From the NCBI RefSeq assembly GCF_024139115.2, contig NC_085140.1, positions 332,503,953 to 332,567,952 of the forward strand: a stretch of 64,000 bases of DNA, read 5' to 3'. The position numbers were made by a program, and so were the translations under genes. Shown in pieces: positions 54,978 to 64,000 of this stretch. The DNA comes from Armigeres subalbatus. Its lineage: Eukaryota > Arthropoda > Insecta > Diptera > Culicidae. Positions within the stretch are counted from its first letter, which is position 1. Each line of letters begins with the position of its first letter. The notes under the pieces were generated by a model. That model saw only the letters and a program-made list of their open reading frames with translations. It was not told where the DNA came from and searched no databases.

Positions 54978-57900
54978 CAGGGTGTCGACTCAAATTTGAA
55001 AATAAAATTCCCTGACTTTCCCTGATTTGCCAGTAATTTCTCGAAAAATTCCAGGTATGATTTTTTTTCAAATTCTTAAGCATATGAAAATCCCTGCATG
55101 TTTAAATCTTTGTAGACCAAACGAGTTCCTAAGTTATTAGAAGCCTATTCACTTGTAGAAGCAGAACATTAAGGTTTTGTAATAAATGGTAGGTAATTCT
55201 GGTCGTTCACAAAGATTCTAGTAAATGCGCAGAGCTCCCGATAGGTTATTATAATTCAGTCATCACTTACTGCTTGCAATCTTACAGATATTCAAGAATT
55301 CAATTCCTACAATCTCACACAAATCCATACAGCACTTACAATAAGTCCAGGAAAACATTATAACCACTGCGATACTTTAAAATTTTGGTTTGAATATGCT
55401 CAGGTCCTTCGGAGAAGAAGTGGCATAACTAGCCTCAAATGCTAGGGAGAGCTACATCCATTTATTTTATCGAGTTTTAGTTATTTGCCAAAACTTCCAA
55501 AGTAAATCAATCGTTTTGGAATTACAGCATTGTTTTTTTTTTACAGAAAATTCAATTACTATCAACTCGATGTTAGACTTTATCAACAACTACAACAAGC
55601 GATGAAATTTCATAAAAAATATCTAATGGAATTTTTTAAACAACTTGTGGAAAAATGTATGAAGGCCTGTTTTTTGTATGAATCCCTCCACAAATACATT
55701 TAAATTTGAGTAAATACCATACAATCTATTAAGTTTTTTGAAGTAGAGTTTTTGAAAAAAAAAACTATTGAACATTTTTTATTTTTCAGGAAGAATTTTG
55801 AAGTAAGGTACCCCGGGGCAAGTGGGACCTAAAAAAACGCTAGTTCAGCAAAATTGTTAACGCATACTTATAAAACACGATATTTCAAAACATTAACCAC
55901 GCATACATCATTATATGCTTCCGTTGTTGAAGTGTAGACGTGTTGTAAGCCATTTATTCAATTACAAAAAATATTGGTAGTAAAAGAAAGAAATTGACCT
56001 GTAGGACCCACTTACCCCTTCAAACGGGGCAAGTGGGACCTATTCTGTTTTATACTGTCGAACTAAACTAATTGAAGGAATCTACAATGTTCATATTACT
56101 TCTGAGTCGTAGTATTTTCAGATCATGGATGGAGGTTTGTTGCTTGTCGAATTTTTGTTTTTACTACAAGGAAGGGATTATAATTTTAGCAAATATGAAC
56201 ACCAGACAACAGCCGATTTACTGTTTAATTGGCTCTTGTTTTGCTCTTCACTGGGTTACTTTTGTACCAAATGTTTTAGATGGAAAGGATAAGCAAATCT
56301 TTATTCACCATTCGAGTGAATGTTTCTGTGTTTAAAGCACAGATTATTACATAAATCAGTACCTCAAAAGAAACGTTTTTATTCAGGCTATGCGCACTGT
56401 TATAAATTTGTAATAGAACGAAATTGCCAATTTATGTGATGAGCACTTAATTTATCTGAAAATCTGAAAATTTGATGCGCAATTTGAAAATAACAAAACA
56501 CAAGACACATTTTGTTGACCTATCGTTGAACAAATAGATTATTTGCACTGTAAATGGAAAAATATCGCATTGTTATAACTATTGCGGGAGATAATTTTTA
56601 GAATGAATAATACACATTTGTTAATCAACTGTACAATACTATTTAACAGTGAAACCAACAATAAGCAAACTACATCTGATTCAGATCCATATGATATATG
56701 AGTGTCGAAGCTACTTTTCACTAGACAACGATTTAAAAACAATTAAAAGGGCTCTAACGAAATTGTTGTTCAAATATGTCCCACTTGCCCCATGTATGTT
56801 AAAACTAAAGGGTAAGTGAAAATTGCAAATTTTGGCTTAAATTAAAACTTATAAATCATTTTCGATGTCACACAATTATTTGATTGCTCAAATTATTCAC
56901 CTTCCACATCAATGATAAATTTAAAAACGACTATTATGGTGGAAATCCATTGAATTAAAATATAAGTAATAGATTTTCCCGGTAGTCTAAAGTCATGACC
57001 AAGCAATAGCATTAGCATGGTGCCTCAAATGGTTTTGATTCCAAATATTTTGGTGTGGGCTGTATTCGTTGATAGTCCAGCTTCATCTTTCTAGAAGATT
57101 GTTACCACTAAAAACGTTTATCGATTGATCAGCAGCCATAGTACCCACTTACCCCGTATTTTCACTTGCCCCGGAGTACCTTAATTTGGAAAATTTTGAA
57201 AAAGAAATCATAATAATTATGTTCTGAAGATATTTCAAAGTACACAGGATTCTGTTTTTTTACGATTTTTTTGCTGGTAATTTTGATCGTGCGACTTCAA
57301 CTTGCCACCAAAGTATTTGAAACATGTTTAAAAAAAATCTAAATAATTCAAAGAAAAATCACGTGGTTATTATTATGCGTTTAACATTTAGGATGAATTA
57401 AAAATTGAGAAAATGTAAATCGTGTAAAAACAGAATCCAATGTATCTCACTGAAGTAATTTATGGACAAAATTCTCAAACATCAACCAGAATATTTCCTG
57501 ATAAAATTGTTTTGTAAACATCAAAAGTAACGTTTAGTGATGAACTTATTTTATACATACAAAATCACTCTAATAAATCTTCAAAAAATCAAAGCAGCGA
57601 ATGTAATACTGAAACATTGCCGGTTTTTAATAATGTTTGTGGTTTAAAAAAATATAAGTAGGCAATGTCTAGAGATAAACATAGTCATCTGTTAACATGA
57701 CTACAATTTCGCTTTAAGAGTAAATATGCAATTTGAAAAGTTAACAACAAATATCTCACGGTTGCAAATATAATTGAACGTAGCATTGTTTTTGTTTTCT
57801 GTAGATAATACAAACATTGTTGAAAAGTTTTGAAGAATTATTCTGAAACCTGATTGATGATTGATGTGATCTTCTTGATTCTGCCAATTTATATCAAATT

Positions 57901-58947
57901 ACTTTCAATTTTCTAGGAGAGCGTCTATGATTGTGGAGTATGGAGTAACGTTTTATAGTCGCCATCTACTTACATGCGGTAGACCTTATTATGCTTTTAT
58001 CCACTATCATTCTCTCAACATGCTCAATAATTTGACCGCCCAAGTGCCAATGTCTTTATAAGCCCATCATCAAATGGAAGTTCATGAAATGGTTTTTAAA
58101 CATTATCTACAGAATCTTGTTTGAGGCACTTTCAATCGTAGTATTCGACGTTTTCTTGAAATAAGCCTTTAAATACCAAGTTTTTGTTTGAAAGTTGAAA
58201 TGTTTTTATGATTGTTTGTTGAGCGGTTCTGAACTATGGCCCATTTATGCGTTTCGATTCAGTTTCGATTGCTTCCACTAGATAATTTTCATACATTTAG
58301 GCGATGAATTTACATCAAAAGCTAATGGGATATTATTGGTTTTTCATTGGAGTCGATTAATTGCAATTTAGTCAGCAATATAAATTAATTGTGATATATC
58401 GTAATTCCTACAATCACATCAACATAATTCCATTAAGACTAACTCTCTCGATTGATTATTGAATATTGGACCGAACTTTTAGAACTGTTTGATGGGAACA
58501 TGACTTGCATGAACATCACTAATGAAGAAACTGCAAAAAATTAAAAAATTTCTCTGACACAAAACCACTAAAATTAAAAAGTTAATTTTTTGCTTTATTC
58601 GTGTGATTTTTTTAATTTAAATAATAAATTATAAGGGGGGACTTTTCATAAATGCTATTTGGATCAGGCCTGAACAGTGACCATTTGAGCAACCTCTGTT
58701 ATTGATCTAAAATAGAAATGCCATGAGGAATATGGACTTTTAGTTTAGAGACTGCCAACGGGTCACACGAAAAAATAAAATGTGCTTCACAGCTTGAACA
58801 GCTGTTTAAATCAATATGAATTTTTATTATTACAGTTTTGTGATTTTTCCCTGACCTCAATCAAAATTCCCTGACTTTCCCTGACATTCCAGGTCTAAAT
58901 TGAAATTCCCTGACTTTCCAGGTTTTTTCCAGGTAGTCGACACCCTG
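54978..58947. mobile_element. 3.97-kb element with CAGGGTGTCGACT ends
   Basis: CAGGGTGTCGACT at the left and AGTCGACACCCTG near 58935-58947 are inverse, with shared subterminal AATTCCCTGACTTTCCCTGA repeats. CAG...CTG ends suggest a hAT-like element, but the flanks do not form a clean 8-bp duplication. It holds the TA-flanked MITE 55806-57181. The remaining A/T-rich interior has no transposase that I recognise. Confidence 0.75.
55806..57181. mobile_element. TA-flanked MITE, GGGGCAAGTGGGACC motif
   Basis: AGGTACCCCGGGGCAAGTGG and the inverse CACTTGCCCCGGAGTACCT bound it, with TA at 55804-55805 and 57182-57183. The terminal motif recurs inside (56005-56040 in both orientations, 56780-56795 as CCCACTTGCCCC, 57150). 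The frames at 56072-56335 and 56539-56742 show no domain. Confidence 0.85.
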
Positions 58948-59079
58948 TTTAATAAATATTGTAAATTTATACTAAATGACCACCTTTGCAGCTTTTCCAA
59001 CTGTTTTTAATGATCCAATATAAATATCACATTACAATGCTTGGTCTCGCAATGTTGTTAAAATTCCTTCAAAATCAAA
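58948..59079. other. short A/T-rich gap
   Basis: The segment between the CAGGGTGTCGAC element and a Helitron. Nothing recognised. Confidence 0.3.
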
Positions 59080-59332
59080 TCTTATATATAAAAATGAAAT
59101 GGTCTGTGTTCGTATCCGCATAACTCGAAAACGGCAGAATAGATTTTCTTCATTCCTTCAGAAGAAAAGTTCATTGTAGTTTCCGACGGGTTTATATGAT
59201 ATTTCCTCATGCGAAAAACATTAGTGGGGTTGAGTAAATCGTGAAAAACTAAAGTTATGAATCGTATGGAAACTTAGCTTAGAACGCGCATTTTCGCCTA
59301 CTATGCAGGACAACGTCTGCAGGGTCGACTAG
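59080..59332 (+). mobile_element. 253-bp non-autonomous Helitron
   Basis: It starts TCTTATATATAAAAATG after an A and ends GCAGGACAACGTCTGC (hairpin), AGGGTCGACTAG before a T, the A|TC...CTAG|T arrangement of Helitrons. Confidence 0.85.
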
Positions 59333-59689
59333 TTAAACATAGTATTCTCTTTGCACAGAAACAGATTTCGAACAAATTAAGCAAACCGGTCTTCTGTTGC
59401 CAATCTTCAATGAAAACGTGATGTTTACATCAACCTTCCGTTTCTTGGAGTTACTCAATGCTCACTATATGCTTTAAATCCTAAAATTCTCAATTCTCAA
59501 AAGTTTTTTTAGAAACTTCTATATTTTTATTAGAACACAAAATCAAATTTCTCAGACATTGATACCTCACATTGTCCCTTCCATTTCTAGGATTTTGAAA
59601 AGAATTGCTCAATTTCACTCGGGCCCCCAACATTTTAAAGATATTTTCTTAACCCAATAAAAAGTTCAAAATCCTTGCAGAGTTTTTAA
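59333..59689. other. A/T-rich gap, nothing recognised
   Basis: No gene or repeat boundary was recognised. Confidence 0.35.
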
Positions 59690-59870
59690 GATCTATTACT
59701 TTTCCTTGGCATTATATTATTAACTGCGATGCTTCGAAACTTTGTTGTTATTTTTGCATTGTTGGCACGTTAAAACTGTCCAGTCGAGGACACTTTCTGA
59801 ACCGAACCGGGAATCGAACCCAGTCTCTCTCATCATGGTCTTTTACCAGAAGACTAAACGTTTCAGGAAC
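59690..59870 (-). mobile_element. diverged tRNA-derived SINE remnant
   Basis: In inverse it has a box B (GGTTCGATTCCCGGTTCGG), a GACAGTTTTAACGTGCC body and ATCGCAGTTAATAATATAATGCCAA, which echo the body and end of the (AAG)n SINE family. Confidence 0.6.
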
Positions 59871-60109
59871 TGTTTTATTTTTCGAAAACACCGAACATCT
59901 TTATTTTTTACCCTTTCTGCGGAAGTATCCTAAATTTCACTTTGTTGTCGTAACGCATCCGTTTTATAATAAAAGTTGAAGACGCACATTAACATGAAAA
60001 ATATTATTTTTAGCAAGGAAGCTCAAAATTATGTTTTTGAAAATAAATCAAATTGAATGGTTAGGTTTGATAGAAGCCCAGTGAAAATCAATTACTCACT
60101 TACTACATT

Positions 60110-61290
60110 TCAGCTTACCGGTAAATTAAAAGAAACTAGGGGGTACCTCAAGCTGTGCCAAGGTCTGAAGGGGTACCACTTAAGAAAAAGGTTGAGAACC
60201 GCTGCTGTAAGAGACGAACTTCCCAGCTTTGAAGAGATTTCTCTTTTTGGAAGCATGGTGTGAATCCATTTGATAATGTTCGTGTCGAAGTTTCTTTTCT
60301 TCATGGCACGATCCATTGACGAATAAGAAGCGTTATCGAAAGCTCCTTCAATGTCCAAGAAAGAACAAAGTGCTATTTCTTTTACCGAAAGCGCTTTTTC
60401 CACTTTAGATACCACTGTATGAAGTGCCGTAATTGTTGACTTACCGGACTGGTAAGCAAACTGGAACTTAGACAGTGGATGTTTAATCATGTAATTTGAG
60501 TTGATATAATCACTCAACACCTTTTCCATAGTTTTCAACAGAACTGATGAAAGACTAATGGGCCTGAATGATTTAGGATGCGTCTTATCTCGCTTTCCTA
60601 CTTTTGGTATGAAGATAACTTTTACTTTCCTCCATGAAGATGGAATATAATTGAGTCTTAGACTTGCTTTGAAAATCTCAATTAATGACGGAATCAGCAC
60701 TGAATCTCCGTTCTGAAGCATTGCTGGAATTATTCCGTCCGGTGCGGCAGATTTATAAGGCTCAAAAGATCTAACTGCATTATCTACCCTGGCTTTCGTA
60801 AAGATATCGTCAGCCAAGGCTTGTGCAACATTTTTCGCATCATCAGACATTTTAATTGTTCTTGTTGAACATCTTTGACTTTCAAACGAACCACTTGTTG
60901 TTGGCTCTACACACATAATCGATCCAGGAATATGGGTTTCCATAATCAACTTTAATGTTTCACCAGAAGTTTGTGTGGAAAACCCATCCTTTTTTCAGAT
61001 GCCCTAGTTCATTAGTATGATATTTTGCAGTGCCCTCTGAAGTCTCGCGACTTCTAGAGTATTGCTAATATTTTCACAAGTGTGAACTCACGATCTTTTT
61101 GGATTTTCTTTTTTTTTCGTTATTATACTCAGTAAGTGTACTCGTATACGAAGTCCAATTCGAAGTTCTTTTTGCTTTATTGAAAAGTTCACGAGAAGTG
61201 TTCCGCAGTTTCTCCAATTCTGAGTTCCACCACGGGACTTCCCTGTTAGAGGACGACTGTTTCGTAGGACAACTGTTTTAGAAAGCATTT
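60110..61290 (-). pseudogene. LOA/R1-like LINE fragment (linker and RT fingers/palm)
   Basis: A shifted frame at 61240-61080 reads PWWNSELEKLRNTSRELFNK, the linker after the endonuclease. The 60949-60110 frame reads ALADDIFTKARVDNAVRSF, YIPSSWRKVKVIFIPKVGK, HPKSFRPISLSSVLLKTMEK, FAYQSGKSTITALHTVVSKV and ALCSFLDIEGAFDNASYSSM. The FLDIEGAFDN palm motif and KSFRPISL block fit LOA/R1-type elements. The RT YADD box is missing because the copy is cut near 60206 by an unrelated repeat end. The RNase H piece at 22673 may be from the same group. Confidence 0.85.
60118..60206 (-). repeat. hAT-like terminal sequence
   Basis: On the minus strand CAGCGGTTCTCAACCTTTTT followed by AAGTGGTACCCCTT resembles the termini of hAT elements that begin CAG(C/T)GGTTCTCAACC. 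Only one end is present. It abuts the LINE truncation. Confidence 0.5.
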
Positions 61291-61383
61291 AAAATCTTAT
61301 CATTTACCTTTTGGGAAAAACATTCCAGTTCTTGAACTAAATCAATCTTTCCACCTCTTGTAAATGGGCTGAACTAAAACTTG

Positions 61384-61508
61384 CATAACTTTTCAAAAGG
61401 ACCTAAGTAACATTTTTTTCATCAATTAATTTGGGTACTGCAACAGACTCAAATTAATTCATGAAAAAAATATTACTTGATACCTTTTGAAAAGTTAAGC
61501 GAGAACTC
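61384..61508. mobile_element. palindromic MITE, AACTTTTCAAAAGGACC family
   Basis: AACTTTTCAAAAGGACCTAA and ATTACTTGATACCTTTTG-AAAAGTTAAGCGAG are inverse around a short centre (GGGTACTGCAACAG). It is the most compact copy of the family also seen at 29060-29210. Confidence 0.75.
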
Positions 61509-61731
61509 ATCTTATGAGCATTTTGGAATTGATAAAAACCCAATTAAAACTATTCTAAAAACAACAAAATTTCATCGACTACCCTTCAATGTACACATCC
61601 TTGTTTTGCTCTGAAAAAGCCGTTTCGTTATTCTACTAACTATAGGGGCAGTAGGGGCAATATGAACATACGGGACAATATGAACCACCATCAATTTGAG
61701 CTTATTGACAAGTTTTGTAATGTCAATGTTA

Positions 61732-62665
61732 GGGTATGATGGGGCAAGATGGGTCGCCTAAGGTGAACCCTGAATATCTCAAAACAGAAACATTTTATTT
61801 AAATTTTTCAACATGGATCTATAAAAATCGCTCATAATCTGTAAGCCAGGGGTATGAAATAACAAAAATTCCACTTTTTACTCCATTTCGAGTCATTAAA
61901 GTAGAAGTCTATTTTTCTGTCAATCAAAAAATGGCGGGGTAGGATGGGTCAAACAGCGGGGCAAGATGGGTCACCTTTAAATACTACAATTAATATTGTT
62001 TTTATTCCCAATATTGATTTACACACAGATAGATAGCTTTATTGAAAATGATTATATTGAATAAAAAATAAGTTTTGGGCCTTGGATGAAGAAATGGCTC
62101 TACATTTAAAAATGTCTGCAAATTTTTATGAAAACAAGCCGTCTAAATATAGCTTTCTTAAAAACAAAAAATAGACATTTTCAATAAACAAATTAACATC
62201 ATTATGTCAAAAGTAACCATAAAATGATTGAACCAACAATGGAAAATATGTTTTAAATACGAACTATGCCCTTTAGTATGTGCTGACCCATCTTGCCCCA
62301 TTTGTAAGTTCACGTTAGAATGTCTAATTTTCGATCAAATTTATTTATTTCAACGCAGTTAGTATAACATCACCTACATTACTTATAATACGTTCACTAT
62401 GTTACTAAAAATGTTTAAATTTCACATTGCTCGACGAGATTACACGTTTTATAGAAAGTTTGTTTCGCATAAGAAACAATGCTGAAAAATATTTTACATT
62501 GCCATACTCTACCAAAATAAAATTTTATCATCAAATCGAGTGATAATAAAGTAGAACCAAATTATTACTCCTACAAAGTCATAATCTCCACATTAAAATG
62601 TACACGATGCTCAAAAACGACCCTGACCCATCTTACCCCGTGACCCATCTTGCCCCGCCCAACCC
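61732..62665. mobile_element. TA-flanked MITE, GGGGCAAGATGGGTC motif
   Basis: GGGTATGATGGGGCAAGATG and the inverse CATCTTGCCCCGCCCAACCC bound it, with TA at 61730-61731 and 62666-62667. The motif recurs inside at about 61935 (GGGGTAGGATGGGTC), 61958 (GGGGCAAGATGGGTC), 62284 (GACCCATCTTGCCCC) and 62625 (GACCCATCTTACCCC). It has no coding capacity. Confidence 0.88.
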
Positions 62666-62799
62666 TATACTTTAAGATGATCTTTAATAGAATGCTCCGC
62701 ATATGCCTCAACGTGAAAACCGCATTATAATTCTTTATAAGAAAGTTTTATGATTTCGCTTCTATCTCGCCTTAATTTTATATTTTATTGAAAAAACAT

Positions 62800-62905
62800 G
62801 CGTGGTTGGCGACGTGTAGCCATGGACCGAGCCGAATGGAGAAAACTGTTATATACCGCACAGGCCACTTCGGCCTTAGTCTGAATAAATGAAATGAATG
62901 AAAAA
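62800..62905 (+). mobile_element. 3' end of an RTE LINE, 5'-truncated
   Basis: GCCACTTCGGCCTTAGTCTG then AATAAATGAAATGAATG is identical in kind to the 3' end of the RTE copy at 46465-49040. A few codons of the C-terminus (DRAEWRKLL-like) precede it. Confidence 0.75.
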
Positions 62906-63004
62906 ACATGCAAAAATATGTACAAATCTACAACATTTGAATGATGATTTTATGAGCTTTTCAGCGCTTTTCGGAACGATTTCCTTAAGTGGGCCATATT
63001 GCTA

Positions 63005-63972
63005 CACTCTGAAAAATCTTCACGTCATATTTACCTGAAAACAAATGTGGTTCTCATCCACCATACTTGTCACGTAAAAGTGACCTGAATGACAAGTAAC
63101 ATGAACAAATTTTAGTTCCCTTGAGTTACGTGATTTATCCGGTGACTCTGACTGGATCTTCCAGTACTAATGACGTGGAGCTTGAAAGTAGTTACGTGTT
63201 TGATCAGGTGAACCTGACGTGATTTGGTCGTACTGGTTACGTGAAATTTTAGTGAAAGCTACAAGACAGCAGGTAACCACTACATGTTTTGAAATGTATT
63301 GAAATATAGTGGATTTGCTATGAATGCAAACATGAACAGGGACTTCCTATAAAAAGGAATCTTTTTCACGTTGTTGATGCATTGATACATTGAAATGCCG
63401 TCATTTGGTCATTGCGCTTTTGAGTTATTGCAGAAATACTGTTGAAGAAAAAACAAAGTTATCGGCGAATGTTGAATGGAGTTTATCAGATTTGTTGAGA
63501 AATGATGTCAATGAGAATCGCTGAGAATTATAAAACCAGTTTTTGCTCGAAAATTGCTAATATTGCCGCTGTTAATTAACCAAAAAGTAGTGGAAACTAG
63601 ACTACAAATTTTATACTAACGCGACCGGAAAACTGTAGCTCTAGACTTCCAAGCAGCTTCCTTTACTTTCACATCATTTTTCAACGATTCTAATAAATTT
63701 TATCCAACCTCCGTTGATTTTTTCCAAGGAGGAAAAATGCAGAAAATATCACTTACCTCCGCGAAGCCTCATTATGTTTAGGTTATGTATCATTCATTCT
63801 TGTTTACAATGCAGGTCTTCCGCAAATGCCGAAGCTGCAATCACACTAACACAATCTCACTTAAATTGTTTACGTGAGTATACAGTCATATTCAAGATTT
63901 TTAGTAAAAGTTACGTGAATTTCAGGTGAGCATTACTAACGTCACGTAACAATCGTCGTTTGTTCAAGAGTG
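63005..63972. mobile_element. TA-flanked MITE rich in GTTACGTGA
   Basis: CACTCTGAA at the left and TTCAAGAGTG at the right are inverse and TA-flanked (63003-63004 and 63973-63974). (G)TTACGTGA or TCACGTAA occurs at least six times (63070, 63125, 63192, 63237, 63870, 63911, 63944) on both strands, mostly near the ends. The 63714-63929 frame has no domain. Confidence 0.7.
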
Positions 63973-64000
63973 TACATTTAAAGCTACTCAATGCTTTGAG

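Noticed and set aside
1..64000. Endogenous viral elements
   Set aside because: No frame resembled flavivirus, rhabdovirus or other viral proteins. All polymerase-like text belongs to retroelements.

Overview
The window is eukaryotic and almost certainly from a culicine mosquito of the Aedes type. The grounds are short GT-AG introns of about 56-63 bp, two cytochrome P450 genes of the CYP4 clan (CYP325-like), and a dense load of insect repeats: RTE/JAM-like, Jockey-like and LOA/I-like LINEs, a Bel-Pao scrap, tRNA-derived SINEs, Helitrons, hAT and TA-flanked MITEs, and foldback elements. There is no bacterial gene organisation, and no intact long ORF outside decayed retroelements.

Host genes. 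On the minus strand, a complete CYP325-like P450 can be assembled from five exons. Exons 2-5 lie at 12970-11522. A phase-compatible exon 1 lies at 25231-24886, so intron 1 is about 11.9 kb and packed with nested transposons. The joined product is 538 aa with all P450 landmarks. A second, same-strand paralogue keeps only exons 3-5 (50516-49602); its exons 1-2 must lie beyond the right edge or be lost. A minus-strand fragment at 38062-38690 encodes an RS/RG-rich stretch fused to a spenito/RBM15-type SPOC start, with no RRMs. A spliced locus with three small canonical introns may lie at 30042-31895 on the plus strand.

Layout. 0-8.9 kb: unassigned sequence, a SINE, a broken RTE LINE carrying a hAT MITE, and a 77-bp foldback. 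8.9-11.1 kb: about 100 copies of a 22-bp satellite just downstream of the P450. 11.5-25.2 kb: P450 gene 1 and its transposon-filled intron. 26-31.9 kb: SINE, RTE scrap, a 1.4-kb hAT-type element with 8-bp TSDs, a composite repeat, and the candidate spliced locus with a 97-bp-arm hairpin. 32.1-37.8 kb: a (CAAN)n array whose strand flips at a foldback element. 37.8-39.8 kb: Jockey scrap and the SPOC fragment. 40.1-44.8 kb: two inverted copies of a tRNA-headed SINE, one split by an LTR-like insertion, flanking two TA-flanked MITEs, one of which holds a LINE-like insertion with 98-bp tandem 5' monomers. 44.8-49.1 kb: RTE and Jockey scraps. 49.5-50.5 kb: P450 gene 2. 51-64 kb: further MITEs, SINEs, a Helitron, a hAT/ZBED-type transposase scrap, a LOA-like LINE and TA-flanked MITEs.

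The P450s are presumably microsomal monooxygenases. Everything else is mainly mobile-element archaeology. The most unusual structures are the inverted (CAAN)n array, the hairpin-bearing spliced locus, the block-structured satellite, and the recurrent TA-flanked MITEs that repeat their terminal motif internally.
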